Source: Oryctolagus cuniculus (Eukaryota; Chordata; Mammalia; Lagomorpha; Leporidae). Taken from it: a stretch of 64,000 nucleotides of DNA. How positions within the stretch are numbered: position 1 is the first letter of the stretch; every line of letters starts with the position of its first letter. The stretch lies in NCBI RefSeq assembly GCF_964237555.1, contig NC_091441.1, positions 123,774,116 to 123,838,115 of the forward strand, written 5' to 3'. Shown here one piece after another: positions 46,831 to 60,145 of this stretch. Position numbers and translations under genes: made by a program. Under the pieces are notes generated by a model. The model saw nothing but the letters and a program-made list of their open reading frames with translations, was not told where the DNA came from and ran no database searches.

Positions 46831-47605
46831 GTATTTATATCTTACTTATTACAAAAGGAGTTTAGAAAATAACACTATTTCCCTCTGCTTATTCTGCATG
46901 GGATGTCCAAGGCAGGTAGATAAAAAGGTCAAAACAGCCACCTTCTTAAAAAAGAATTACCCTTTTAATGGCTGTGTATGTCTGGTTCGTGCAGAGAACA
47001 GTATCGTAAAAGTGTCACAAGCGCATGTCAGCTCCAGCAATTAGACCTACAGAAAACTGTGTGCTTTTCCCCACTTGTCCATCGGTAGATAAATAAACAC
47101 TAATGCAAAGGGGACAGTGCTAACCAGGCTCAAACGCACTCAGGACGCTTACATTTAATGGATATTGAAAGCTAAATAAATGCATAAGTATAAAAAAGTT
47201 AAAATAAATACATAAAAGAGTGACTAGTGCCAACAAGAGAACTGAAAAAGACCTGTGATGGACAACTGCGTGGTCACTGCTCAGACAAGGAAAAATCATT
47301 TCCAATGACGGAGCCCAGGGAAAGCCACTGGGATGTTAGGAAGGAAGCAGCCATGTGGAAAAGAGACCCTGCAAGGGAGCCTGCCATTGCTGGGGCAGAA
47401 AGCAGCGCCGTGAGTCTACTCTGAGGACACAAAGGGCTCCCAGAAGTGGTCAGAGGAGGAGGAGGACCACCAACCATAGCACCTTGAAGTGGCACAACTC
47501 CAGAGAGCCCTGGCAGGAGCTGCTGTAGCCTGCTTGCCCTTCCCCCACCTCTGCGTTCACTGTGTTGCTCACAGACGTGAACTTATCACTTGTGTGCATC
47601 TGCAG

Positions 47606-47665
47606 GCACTGGCTTTCGGAGCATGGCGTCTGATGGAGACCGGCCCACTGTACAAACTGTAGAAG
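47606..47665 (+). other. Candidate 60-bp exon with a well-placed ATG (weak)
   Basis: An acceptor-like TGTGTGCATCTGCAG ends at 47605. The 60-bp interval contains ATG at 47623 in a good Kozak context (A at -3, G at +4), encodes MASDGDRPTVQTVE, and ends at a donor-like AAG|GTAGGC. The frame stays open beyond the donor to 48045. No homology is recognised. Confidence 0.13.
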
Positions 47666-50631
47666 GTAGGCCTCGCCCCACCCTGCCCCGCCCAAGCACT
47701 GTCCACATGGTGGAGTCTTTGGCCTCCGTGCACCAGGTGGTAATGACTCGGGTGCCTGAGGACAGGCGAACCCCTTATCTTCACATAACTCGTGTGCCGC
47801 AGCCTGGGCTGCGGCATCCAGCACAGGGCCCCCACGGTGAGGACCCGGCCTTTGCCTGCAGGCCCTGGATAAAAGCACCTCACCCCAGTCTGCCTGTCCC
47901 CAGGACCTGTTTGCCTGAAACAAGAACAAGGCCAGGCCCATCTGACTGCTGCAGCCAGTGTTTTAAAGAAGAAGAACCTGCTTCTGTGCCAGCCCTTGGA
48001 CGCCCAGGAAAGCTCTGCAGTGACCTTGTGCTGCTGCCACCCTGAAGGCACCACCAGTACCCAGACCTGATGTCTTTTTATTTAGATTCCATTTTGAGGA
48101 AGAAAACACCCTGCACAGCATGCTCATTAAGAGGTAGATTTTTCTAACTGTTTCCTAAATGGAATTTCTGGCTTATGTGACCCCTATTTTGTTCCTTCTC
48201 ATTTTTGCCAGAAAAAAAAGTTGAGTGCTTTGCAGGAGATCTTAACCATGCTGGCCCTGCCTGACTGAAACAGTTGCAATGCCATCAGCTGAGGGGCAGA
48301 GAGTCAGGAAAGATATCTTGCAGCGCAAATATAGAAATTTCTCACCCTACTCTTCCCCTTCTTCCTATTGAAAACGAGCAGTCTTCTCACATTTTCACCT
48401 CTAAAAGCAGCACAGTCCCGGTCTCACGCAACCCCACTGCGATGATGCAGTGGGTGTCCTTGGGGTCAGTTCAGGGATGCTCGTCTCTTGAACACTCCCC
48501 ACACGCAGAAACACAAGTTAGGGTTTGGGAGGTGGGGTGGAGACTGTGAGCTGGAGTTGTGACCCTGACAGCCCGCCTGGGTCAGCATTACCATCAGGGT
48601 GTCTGTGGCTGGACAAAGAGGAAGTGGAGGGCTGAGGGAAATGTCTCCGGACCCCATCATCCTGGACACCCCACAGACTGCAGAGGATCCTAGGCTGGGT
48701 CTGCCCCTTTGAGAGCCCCTGCCTCTGCACTTGGCAGCTGGCACTCCTGGGGCACCCAGGCCCTGGGCAGCTGTCAGTTGGACCAAGTACTGATTTTTGA
48801 CCCTGGATGAACCAATCATGTTCTTTTTCCCTGGAATTTGAAACTGAAGAAAGTTAGCCTTAGTCTAGACTGGTGACTGGGGGGGGGGGCAGGTAAATTC
48901 AGGTGGTGGCACTGGATATGGAAATACAGAGGATGCCAAGGAAAACAGCAACAAAGCTATGTCCCAAGATCTGAACGCTCCTCCTCCCTTGCCCTCAAAG
49001 CTACCCAGTATCCTCTGGAGTTTAACTGGGATGTGGGAGGGGGGCTTCTATCTATTACAGTGGGAAGGTTTTACCAGAACACCACTCAGTCTTAAGCCAC
49101 AACAGTTGCCTTCTCAATAGCCAGTTGAACTTCACCTGAGCAGGTGAGCACTGACTATTAGCTGTGTTGTCACCTAATATGTACCAGGCTTTGGCAGTTG
49201 GGTGGGGGTGGGAGAATCGATATGATGGCCCAGACCTTGCAGATGTGCGTGCAGGCTTCTCTAACACTGTTACACACAATCCACAGCCACCTACATGGAG
49301 TAAGAAGATAAAATGCAGAAAATGCATGGGCTGTAGCAGTTTGGCTTTAGCTGGTACATGCCGGCCCAAACAGAGCCAAAAAAGCATCTCAGGGGTTTTA
49401 GAGACTGTACTAAACCAAGTTCTCTGAGAAGACACTGCAGCGAGATGCTGCGGTAGACCTCTACTTACACAGATCTGTCCTCAGAGAAATCCCATTCCAG
49501 GCCCCTGAGGAACCCATCCAGATAGTCCAGTAACATACCCAGAAATCCAGAAATCCAGATGCTAAACGTCCGCTGGGCGTTAGCAGAAGAGAAGAGCCTG
49601 GCACTGACTTTCTGGGGGTGGCAGGTGCACGTGTTGGAGTGACTGTGCAGGGAAGTGCTCACCAGGCTGTGGGACAGAGACAGAGGAGGGAAAGGCAGGG
49701 GCTGCTGGGCAGCAACGCTCGGGGCTGCAGGGTTAGTGGCTCCCTCACTCAGAGCACAGGGCAGTCCAGTTTAAAAGAGAGAGAGGCGAGGTCCACGAGT
49801 GGGAGGGGGGCAGGGGAGACAGAGAGTCAGTCCCTGGGTACCTAGCATGCCACGCCGAGTCCCGGAGACTGGCGCAGAGAAACGTCCGAGGCAGACTCAG
49901 CTGCTGTGCTCCCAGAGCTGCACTGCCCAGGGCCACATCACACCACAGCTGCCCCGGCCATCTCAGAATCCTCAGGCCTGCGCTGGCCGACTGTGCAGTG
50001 TCCACCAGGAGTCAGCTCCCACGCTGAGACTTGGCCCCATGTCACAGTCTTTGATCACCACCACAGACACCTGCCTGCCCAGCCCTCTCCCACCCACCCA
50101 GGGTCATCCACGTCCCGGGAGGAGACTTGGCCACAACTCCTCCACATTGCCACACAGCGCTGGCCCAGCTTCCTTCACTTACAACAAATCTTTCCTTTGT
50201 TTTCTCTCCCTGCCACCATCTACAACCTGTCTGGAAGCTGTAGGTTTTCATGCTCCTTTCTCCACTTTGCTGGTGAAGAAATGGGTACATTTCTAACTGC
50301 TCTAAGCTACAGCTCCCAAATTGGTAAATGTATGATGGGCTTTGGAGATGATTTGACTAGGTCGTGCATATAAAACAGCATCATCCCTCAACAGCCAACA
50401 CCAACATCGGCAGGTACTCAAGTCCCTGTGTCACACAGGGCAGTGTGTGCGTAGAAGCTTCACACGCCTCCTTTACAGTCCCTCAGGCACAGCAAGGCTC
50501 TGTACACAGCTCTTACACTTGACCATTTAGGGACTACGGTACACATGCATTTTCTGCCCGGCAGTTCCTGTGCATGGTTGGTTGATGCTGGTGAGGACCC
50601 CATGAGTACAGTGGAGCTGGCTCTCCTCATC

Positions 50632-50637
<6 letters not shown>

Positions 50638-50664
<27 letters not shown>

Positions 50665-50990
50665 GACAGGCAGAGTGGACAGTAAGAGAGAGACAGAAAG
50701 AAAGGTCTTCCTTTGCCGTTGGTTCACCCTCCAATGGCCGCCACGGCTGGCGTGCTGCAGCCGGCGCACCGCACTGATCCGATGGCAGGAGCCAGGTGCT
50801 TCTCCTGGTCTCACATGGGGGTGCAGGGCCCAAGCACTTGGGCCATCCTCCACTGCACTCCCTGGCCATAGCAGAGAGCTGGCCTGGAAGAGGGGCAACC
50901 GGGACAGAATCCGGCACCCCGACGGGACTAGAATCCGGGGTGCCGGCGCCGCTAGGTGGAGAATTAGCCTATTGAGCCGCGGCGCCGGCC
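50638..50990 (-). mobile_element. Young CSINE, full length, with target-site duplication
   Basis: Minus-strand copy close to the consensus with an approximately 27-base T run, TTGACAGGCAGAGTGGACAG, GGGCCATCCTCCACTGCACT and the intact head GAGCCGCGGCGCCGGCC. TCCTCATC(G/A)TTCTT flanks it at about 50623-50637 and 50991-51004, with one mismatch. Confidence 0.97.
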
Positions 50991-51004
50991 TCCTCATCAT
51001 TCTT

Positions 51005-52053
51005 CATTTGGCCTGGTGCATCCTCCTCCTCCCTGCCAAGGTCTCACTGCATCATGGAGATCAGGTTGTGCAGGGTACCCACTTGACCCCCAAGCCTCAC
51101 CCTTGTGGGGCCTTGCTAGGATATGGTGGCCTTAGCAGAGAGCAGTCTCTGCATCCCACAGATCTGGCTCCAGCTGTGTGTCCTCTGGCAGCAGGCACCT
51201 GTGCTTCCAGGTCCCCTGTGGACCCTGGTGAACCATCCACGCCTTAGGCCTGGGGGGTCAGTACCAGCTTCTCACTCAGGCCAGCCTTGGACAGCACCCT
51301 GAATCCTGACCCATATACCCCTTCATTAACTTCTCCATGGTTAACCACGTTGATTAAACCACCTGCTCTGCTGAGTGCTGGCTGACATGCAAAGCATCTA
51401 ACATGGTGTCCACCACACAGCCAGGACTCAAGAAGTTCCACTTCCCATGTGTTACAAAGGAAAGATCAAACAGCTACTCATTTAGTGTCATCCAGCAGTG
51501 CTAGCATATGGCCCTCTTGCGAGCAGCCCTGCTCTGGCAAATGCAAGTTTACGTCTGGATTCCCATACACAATATCACTCTTTAATTTGTTGGTAAAAGT
51601 CTAAACCATCAATTTGTCATTTCAAAACTGTTTCATTTTTCTAAAATCTTCTTTAAATGAATAATTAGCTTTTGCTTTGATAAGCTGAGTGATTAAGCGG
51701 TCAATTTTGGGGACTTTTATCTAGTTCTGTTTTCTTTTTTCCCCCAATTGAAAGAATTTTAGTTGAAAGGAGTCTTCTGGTGGCGTGAGCTGAGTTGAAG
51801 GCAATCTGGGGTTCCCAAACAGGAACTGAATCATCACTTGGAAAAGACAAGCATCTCCTCTCGGGCCCTGACAGGTGGCACGGGTTGAGTGGCGGACACA
51901 CAAGAACCCTGCCCTGCACGAGGCTGCTCAGCACCCAGTGCGGACTGGGAGCCCACGGGAGGCAGACATGTGGATGGTCCAAGGGTGGAAGCACGGTTCA
52001 CCCAAGAAGGGACTTGATTAGTTAATTATTGTGTTTAATTAACTGACTGATTA
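51005..52053. other. Unique non-coding DNA
   Basis: No repeat or gene is recognised. Confidence 0.5.
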
Positions 52054-52395
52054 ATGTGTGTTAATCTCCTCGCGCTGCTGACAAAGCACCACAGCCCCGG
52101 TGGCGTAATCAGCGGGGATCCAACGCCCTGCAGCTCTGGAAACTGCAAGGTGAGGGTCCAGGTGGCAGCACAGAGGGTGCCCAGATGTGGGAAAGGCTTC
52201 TTCCTTCCCCGTCATCTTCCCTTCCGGCGCGTCTCTGTGTCCCAGTCCCCCTTCAGTGAAGACACCAACCACGGAGGGTGAGGATCTACCCTAAAGACCC
52301 CACATAATTTGATGATCTCTCTTAGGACTCTGTCTCCACACAGGAACACTCCACACAGGAACACCCCCCAAGCCCTGGGGGGTCAGGGCTGCAGC
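52054..52395 (-). mobile_element. MLT1-like LTR (ERVL-MaLR), reverse orientation, old
   Basis: The start TGTGTTAATCTCCTCGCGCTGCTGACAAAG (read in two parts) and the following GGTGGCGTAATC, CTGCAGCTCTGGAAACTGCA, CCCGTCATCTTCCCTTC, TCTGTGTCCCAGTCCCC and AGACCCCACATAATTTGATG follow the reverse complement of an MLT1 solo LTR in order. It is strongly diverged, has no internal retroviral sequence, and is a fossil. Confidence 0.65.
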
Positions 52396-55300
52396 AAGAG
52401 AATTTAGGGGGAGGCACACTCGACCCACCACAGGAGGGGACGACAACATGCCCTAGCAGCAGCAGCAGATGCTTGGAGAGCACAAATGAGACAGCTACCG
52501 GAAATTATGAGCATTCTGTTTTTAGCCTCATTTTCTAATTCCTCCCTCTGTTTAATTAATGTTAAGCCATTTTGTGATTTCCCAAGTCCAGGGCCTGGCT
52601 GCAGTAACCTGATGGATGCACTGCTACTCATGAGGCCGCAAGTCATTAGCAAACCTTCTTTTCAAGTGTTTCCATGGGACAAAGCCTAGGACCTGAGTCC
52701 CAGTGAAAGCACAACTGACGAAGCGACCTTGAGCAAAGCCCCATTTCTTCACAAAGCAAGGGGCTGAGTGCTGAGCTTGCTGGGGTGTGCGTTAAGCCAG
52801 CACCCAGAGGCTCCAGTTATGTTAGGGATGCTGCTCACCAACTGAAGACTTTCCTGTTTGAAGAGTTCTGCTCTGCTAAATTGGGTAATAAATTTACCAA
52901 ATTATATAAAAAATGGCACAGGTGGAGCTGAGAAGTTAATTGATTCATTTAGAAATAAAAAGTTAATATGAAACCCTTAATCTTCCGGGAGGAGACATCC
53001 AATTAGAGGGCTCCTGGTTCTGACTTTCAGTATGACGACTTTGCCCGAGAGAAGCAGAAGGTGGGTTCCCAGTCGCTTTGCCTGGTATCTTCCCACACAC
53101 GTCGGCTCTGCTAGCTGGTTCTTTGGCTTGGGAGTTTTGTCTCAGAATGATCAGGCCGTGACTTTTCTCTGTGTGAGTGAAGGTGTTCTTGAGGAGTCCA
53201 GCTCACACATCAGGGCACTTGGATGCTTCTGAGTCGGGCGCCTTTGAGAATAGAATCTTGGCATGCCTCCTCTGCCTGAGCCTTCCAAAGTGGCTCCAGG
53301 TCACAAATCCCCATGCGGGGAGAGGGGAGTGATGCTGTCGCCGCAGACTAGCGCTGGGGGATGGCAGGGGCTCTCACGTGTGCCACCTGGAGGCCGGTTC
53401 TGATCATGGTCCTTCCACTTCAGGTATGCTTGGTGAGTAGAGGGGAGCATTCTGTCAGATTCACCCTCAGGCTCCTCTGGGACGCAAGGAGGTTTATCAG
53501 GGTGTGTCAGGTGTTTCACGAGGCAGAAGTGACTAGAACTGGCACCATCCCTGCACACTTGCACAGCTAGCAGAACTCTCCGGAATGCAGACTTGCACGC
53601 TGCGGGAGCAGACTGAACTCCACAGAGAAGTCAGCAGGCATCCGCTGAAGGAACGAAAGCAGAAAAGGCCTGGCCACCTGCGCTTCAAATGCATCATCAG
53701 CAAGACTTGAGGATTCACGCACAAAGCAGTCAGGAGCTACAAGCAGAGGCAGGGACTGCCGCTCACGAAACTCCAGTTAACACCAGCCAGCAACGCCACC
53801 CACATACTCTACCCTCAGCATTCCCAAATGGGAAACAGCTGAGTTGCTCTCCATCGGCACCGGCATGCTGCCTGCCCTGGAGCTGAGTTTGGTGGAATAT
53901 GGCATTCACTCGCATGCTGTAACATCTCCCATCACCTTCTTGCTACAATGACAGAGAAGAGTAGGAGGCAGAGGCCACAGGGCCCACGGAGTCTACAATA
54001 GTTACCCCTGGCTTCTGCAGAGAAAACTGCAACCTTGTCCAGGTGAATCTGTCTAACTGGAAACTTGAGTGAATGCATGCAACCCTCCCCTTTGTCTCCC
54101 ACAGGTACATTATTTGTAAAGCAAAACATATGCAAATATAATGATTTAGGCTGTTTTGCATAATAGCTTGTACTGGTTAGCTGAGAGTTCCACTTGCTCA
54201 AGGCATGGATTAAAACACTTGGGAGACTTAGAAAGGTCAAAAACACAAAACACAAACCTCCAGCCTAGACCTCAGTGAATCTGGGAGAGGAGGTAGAGTA
54301 ATGGACTCACTGCGCCTGCTGAACAGTGAACAGTGCACCCCAGGAGCTCACTTGTCTAATTAATCCTCATATCCACTTTCCCAATTGTCACTCCTCTACC
54401 TCTAAACATGCTAGTGCATTCACTGCTTGCCTTACAGAAAATATGCAGACCACACACACATTTCCCAAAGCCCTGGGGGCTGGCAGGATAGTGCAGGACC
54501 CGCCCTCCTGGACATGGGGCTTATTGCTGAATGGAAATGCATCATGCTTGCATAAAATCCTTCCACAGAGCTCTGTAGATCACTTATTCTTTCAGATTGT
54601 TATTGCAGATATTATATGGCTCATACTCTAGCATCTTAGAAAACAGGGAGGGGTAGATAATTTTTCGCTTTATTTTGTCTATGAAGAAATTAAAGATAAC
54701 ACCATTTATTTTAGTTCCTTTTATTTTTTCGGACTTTTGTAAATTAATAACAGAAATAGTTAAGTTTAGGAAACACAGCTGAGATCATTTAGCCTAGGGT
54801 CACCTCCTGAACTAAGTTTGCGATGGTATTTCTCTGGGTGGATGTAGGAGGAGCTAAGTGCTGAGACTGGAAATGTGCTCTTTTGTGATGTTCATCAGCT
54901 GAAGGAGGATACTGAGGCCATGCAGGCTTGACTTAAAGGTATTCCAGATTTGGCTTAAGCCCTTCTTCTTTCCTGAAACCCCAGCAAACCAAGTCCTGAC
55001 TGGGTTTCCCAGCACCTTGAGAAACATTGGCTGGAACGGAGTGTTTCTATGTTCCAGTGCAACCCGGGATGGAGGATGTGTTTTATCATCAGAATTTCTG
55101 CTTGTGCAGGAAGTGGCAGATTCAGGGTCCTATCCAGGCACCTTGATTCCCAGGATGCCACCCTTGGCTGATGGCTATTCTGTTTTGTGACTTGCCAATC
55201 ACTGTCTATCCTGGTCATTTGATGACTTTGCCTTTGTACTTTGAAAATCAGCCTCACGTTTCAATTTTAGTTTAAATAAAGCAACTCTTCTCCCCAAATA

Positions 55301-55436
55301 GCCATAATGCCATCGAGGACAAGGACTGTCTTGCCCATGTATGGCAGCACAGATACCTCCTGATGACCCATGTCACTGGCCATGTGAACAAGGCGTGTCC
55401 ATGCAGCATATACACCGCCAGAGCCACTGCACTTGT
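52396..55436. other. Unique non-coding DNA
   Basis: About 3 kb with no recognised repeat or gene. Parts (52.5-52.7 and 52.9-53.0 kb) are AT-rich with TTAATTAA-type motifs. Frames up to 107 codons show no domain. Confidence 0.45.
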
Positions 55437-55705
55437 CAGAAGTCTTCTTTTTAAATTTGTTAAATTTACTTGAGGGACAGAGGCAGCTATACAAAGAGAC
55501 ACAGACAGACAAAAAAGCCTCACATCCGCTGATCTGCTTCTCAAACACTCACACTGGCCAGGGTCAGAGCAGGAGTGCAGGGTTCGTCCCTGCCCCTGTG
55601 GTGGCAGGGAACCAATCACTTGAGCTATCACTGCCCTCTTCAAGGGTTTACATTACCAGGCAGCTGGAGGCAGGTGCCAGAGCTCACACTGAATCCACAC
55701 ACTCC
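55437..55705 (-). mobile_element. Old CSINE
   Basis: Minus-strand diverged copy: TTAAATTTACTTGAGGGACA, CACACTGGCCAGGGTCAGAG, CCTGTGGTGGCAGGGAACCA, GAGCTATCACTGCCCTC and ACATTACCAGGCAGCTGGAG. Confidence 0.82.
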
Positions 55706-55834
55706 CATGGGGAATGTGGTTCTCTTCATTGTCAGGCCAAATTCCTGCCCCTGTCTCTGGGACTTGCCATCCCAAGCCTGGAAGGAGTGCGTCCTCCTTA
55801 GTGGCGACTCACATTGTGCTCATGTCCTTACTAG

Positions 55835-56498
<664 letters not shown>

Positions 56499-56600
56499 TA
56501 CTAGGGTTTTAATATCTTCCCTACTTCTGGGGGTGGCAACTCGCATTGTGCTCATGTCCTTACTAGGGTTTTAACATCCTCCCTACTACTGGGGGTGTTG

Positions 56601-57591
56601 GAACGTGTCTTAGTTTCCTTTCACAATCATTAGCTTTGCAAGTTTAGGGCTGAAGATACTGTCTTTGCTGATTCACACAAGGGCCGGTCTCCAAGCTTCA
56701 TGTGCAGGCCCTTTCTTACTTGGGAAAGTTTTCCAAATGTGTGGGGTCTAAAGTTGCAAACTACACTTCAATTAATTTCTGCTTCTTATGCTTAACCTTG
56801 AGGCCTTCAGTTTTGTTAATTAGTATGGCTAGCTTTCTGAGCTGAATTATGTATTGGACTAGGTTGGGATGGTGTAGAAATATTAGATCAAGTCACCATG
56901 AGGTGGAGGACATTTTCTTCTTCTTGATGATTTAAATGAGTTTAAATGAGAAAACTCTGCATTTAAGGAATTATGGTCAGAATTCTTCCCGTAACAAGTT
57001 GCATCTACAAGGACAAAAGACTTCTGCAAGCATATGACTGGTTTCGGAGCCATATGCACTTTCATCTTTGTTGGGGTTTTGTTCTACACGTTTTCATTTC
57101 TTTCTTTTTTTAAAAAACACTCTTCTGTCCTCTATTTCTGTACAGTTTTTTTGAAATTGCTAAAGTGTATTTGTAATATCCTACTTTTTATTAACGTTTT
57201 CAGGCAGACTTGGTTTTAATTACTTGTGATGTTCTGCTCTAATTTTCCATCACTGAAGACTGAAGGAGGATTTAGGGACTTGACGTCACAGTACATTACT
57301 TTCTATTAAATTTTCCAAAGAAGCGTGAAGATTATTAATTATCAGGTTTTTAAGGTGGGAAACACACAGGTTTTACTACATTAAAAGCATATACAAAGTT
57401 ACCTTTAGAACTCATAAATGGCCCTTTATTTCCACCTATTGGTGAGGATACAGTGGGTGGCCCAGGGATTAGGCTGGGATTCTGTTGTTCCCATCACCAC
57501 TAAGAGCTACAAGGGGCAGGCCATCATGGTCCAGAGCTGTGTCTCATGTAGACTGCCATGCAGTCTAGTTCAGGTGCTATGAGCATCCTTT
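56601..57591. other. Unique non-coding DNA
   Basis: AT-rich sequence with no recognised repeat or gene. Confidence 0.5.
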
Positions 57592-57875
57592 TTTTAAAAA
57601 AAAATTATTTGTTTATTTGAAAGGCAGAGTTAAAGAGAGGCAGAGGGTGGGGGCGGGGAGAGGGAGACCTTCCATCCACTAGTTTACCCCCCAGATGGCT
57701 GCAACAGAGTTTCTTCCCAGTCTTCCACATGGATGCAGAGACCCAAGGACTTGGAACATCTTCCACTGCTTTCCCAGGCACATTAGCAGGGAGCTAGATT
57801 GGAAGCAGAGCAGCCGGGACTCAAACAGGTACCCACATGGGATGCTGGCACATGGATACCGGCTAGGGTGCAGTC
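57592..57875 (-). mobile_element. CSINE
   Basis: Minus-strand copy: TTATTTGTTTATTTGAAAGG tail, GA/GGGGCGGGG block, ACCCCCCAGATGGCTGCAAC, CCAGGCACATTAGCAGGGAG and TGGGATGCTGGCACA near the head. The core is shortened. Confidence 0.92.
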
Positions 57876-58329
57876 AGGAATGCAGCAGCATTGTCCTTGG
57901 TAACAGAGAATTCATGAGGGCAAGGCTATGGGATAAGGCCAGCTTCAGACCATGTGGATGCAAAGTGCCGCCCCCCACAGGCTGGCCACATGGCACATGC
58001 TGCTGACTGGTGGCTTCGCTTTTCCAGAGGAGAGGCCCCAGCAGTGTCTCCAGGAGCCAGTGAAATGACAGGCGCTGGGTCACTCTCAGAGCAGCCCATG
58101 TCAGGTGCCTGTGTGTTCTCCTGTTTGTTATCTCAGCCATGCTAGTACTGCCAGTTTTCTCTTCAAAGCAGTGACTCCTGGACCTGTCCCTGCAAATTCA
58201 CCCAGCTCCAGTCACTCTCTCAACGAGGCTCAGATCATGTACAGTGAAAATCCCACTGTCGACCTTGACCCCATACCCACTCTGATCTGCTCTTGTCCAC
58301 ATGTCCTAAGCTTCAGTATTTGCAGTCTT
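57876..58329. other. Unique non-coding DNA
   Basis: No feature recognised. Confidence 0.5.
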
Positions 58330-58440
58330 TCTCCTCCCGCCAGAATAGTAGCTCCACAAGGCAGGAGATATGCCCAAGCCCAAGGTCAACTGGGCAGCAA
58401 ACACTGCATAGGTATTTGCTGAGTGGGAAAGGAAGGAGAG
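58330..58440 (+). repeat. L2 3' end (probable)
   Basis: CCAGAATAGTAGCTCCACAA, GGCAGGAGATATGCCC and ACTGCATAGGTATTTGCTGA follow the order of the LINE-2 3' tail (AGAATGTAAGCTCC... through ...AATATTTGTTGA). Divergence is high. Confidence 0.6.
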
Positions 58441-59276
58441 AGGAAAAAGAGTACAAGAAACAGGGACTGCAGGGAAGGTGGGAGCCCCACACGCCCAAGG
58501 ATGAAAGTACCTGAAGGAACAGGAACAGTCCAAGTTGCTTTTCCGTCAGTGCTGCCTTAACTGGGCTTACAAACATTCAGGGCTTTTAATGGTAAGTTTC
58601 TACAGTGGAAGAAAAAAAAGGCTTTAATTATACATAAAAACTAAGTCTGTAATTGATAATAACAAACAAAGCCAGGAGCAGCTGTTGCGACTTGCTTTGC
58701 AGTTTCTGACACAGGGGCCTCATCCACAGAGCACTCCTCTGGCAGTGGCTCTCAGGGGACGGTGGGCAGACAGTGCTCCTTCCAGACACAGCCTCACCGG
58801 GCGTCCACTCATCTGTCCAGCCACACGGGTGTGCCATCCCAAGGAACAAATTTAGATTATTTAAGCAAGAACTGGGTCTAGAGGGAGACCCACCCAGGAA
58901 CAAGAGCTTGACACAAGCTTATGTCGACATAACATCAACATTCAAATAACTGCATGTGCCAAAGTCAGACGGCGGCTTCACTTCACAGCCCCACTTGTGG
59001 CCTAGAGAGAAAGTCACGAATATATGGAGGAAATGGCACATGGCCGACAGCACCCACGAGGGGAGCAGGGAGAGCATTCTCTACAAGAGGGGATTACTCA
59101 GTGTATTCTCTTCTTGGGTGACAGGATCCCACTGACTTCTTCACACAAGGGACTCACATCTCCTGCCCTACTTTCTTGTTCCCCTCCCCAGTGTCACCGC
59201 CCCGGCCCAGACCACAGAAGTAGGGTTTGTATCCAACCAACCTCACAAGTCACGCATTTGTGGAAGGACGTGGGTG

Positions 59277-59279
<3 letters not shown>
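58441..59279. other. Unique non-coding DNA
   Basis: No repeat or gene is recognised. Confidence 0.5.

Positions 59280-59312
<33 letters not shown>
59280..59312. repeat. (CA)16 microsatellite
   Basis: An uninterrupted run of about 16 CA units. It is probably polymorphic. Confidence 0.97.
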
Positions 59313-59313
<1 letters not shown>

Positions 59314-59436
59314 CTGAGAGTCCCGCGCCCAGGTGTTTAGTGACCGTGCATCCAGTTCCCCCGGGGACAGTCACAGCTCTGTCACTACTCCTAGGATGTA
59401 TGCGGAGGCACGGCAAAAACCCATGGGAAATGGAAA

Positions 59437-59610
59437 AGACAAGTTTCTGTGCAAAATAAAATTGAAATCCATGCACAGCTTTTTCATAATCCACATTTCC
59501 ATTTTTGAAGACCCCTCATATGCATGGATCTTAAATTTTTTTTGTACCAAAAAAAGTCGTATTTTAATTCTGTTCTTCATATTCTTTTTGAAGTACTCCC
59601 ATAATAATAA
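59437..59610 (-). repeat. Tandem dimer of an unclassified interspersed repeat (possible mariner-type MITE)
   Basis: Two similar arms follow each other. One runs from about 59448 and ends CATTTTTGAAGACCCCTCA. The other runs from about 59541 and ends TTTTTGAAGTACTCCCATA. Both have a TGCAAAA/TACCAAAA start, an AAATTGAAAT/TATTTTAATT middle and a TTTTTGAAG end. In the minus reading the ends look like GGGAGTACTTCAAAAAG, reminiscent of mariner-type termini. The family assignment is my inference. Confidence 0.4.
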
Positions 59611-59630
59611 CCCCCTCTCATTCTTCACAG

Positions 59631-59895
59631 TGTTTTTTTTTTTTAAGATTTTATCTATTTATTTGAGAGGTACAGTTGCAGAGAGAGGGAGAGACAGAGA
59701 GAAAGGTCTTCTATCTGCTGGTTCACCCCTCACATGGCCGCAACAGCTGAAGCTGAGCTGATTCGAAGCCAGGAGGCAGGAGCCATCTTCCATGCTTTCC
59801 CAGGTCACAAGCAGGCAGCTGGGTTAAAGAGGAGCAGCTGGGACATGAACCGGCACCCACACGGTACGTCAATACTTCAGCGAGGGCTTAGGCCC
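59631..59895 (-). mobile_element. CSINE, internally deleted
   Basis: Minus-strand copy with TTTAAGATTTTATCTATTTA tail, AGAGACAGAGAGAAAGGTCT, CGAAGCCAGGAGGCAGGAGC and GGGACATGAACCGGCACCCA. The middle core segment is missing. Confidence 0.9.
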
Positions 59896-60060
59896 CTGCA
59901 GCAGTGGGTGAGTTGCCACTTGGGACACCTATGGCCTAGATAGGGGTGCCTAGTTGAATCCTAGCTCCTCCACTTTCAACTCCAGCTTCCTGTTAATGTG
60001 TATGCTGGGAGGCAGCAGGTACTCCAGCCCCTGCCACCCACATGGGAGACCCAAATGGAT
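59896..60060 (+). mobile_element. Old CSINE, 3'-truncated
   Basis: Plus-strand older type: CACTTGGGACACCTATGGCC, CCAGCTTCCTGTTAATGTGT, GGGAGGCAGCAGGTACTCCA and CCACCCACATGGGAGACCCA. It stops before the CT-rich end. Confidence 0.8.
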
Positions 60061-60145
60061 AATATATTAGCAGGCAGAATTTTCATCACACAGATGACTG
60101 ACTAATGTGTATAACCATTTTATGGATAACAAAAAGTATGTATCC

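Larger units (their letters stand above)
42183..50622. other. Long stretch without recognised repeats or genes
   Basis: About 8.4 kb of mixed composition, GC-richer at 43.7-45.5 and 47.4-50.1 kb. Frames up to 167 codons occur, often overlapping on opposite strands (for example at 44.7-45.5 and 47.45-48.05 kb). None shows a domain or signal peptide I recognise. A G run lies at 48880-48890. CA/TG-rich degenerate repeats lie at 46700-46830. Confidence 0.45.

Noticed and set aside
50527..51247. Frames of 96-194 codons on both strands
   Set aside because: They lie mostly within the young CSINE at 50.6 kb, and the same peptide segments appear in every CSINE copy.
52054..52395. A complete endogenous retrovirus
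   Set aside because: Only one diverged LTR-like segment is present, with no internal region or second LTR.
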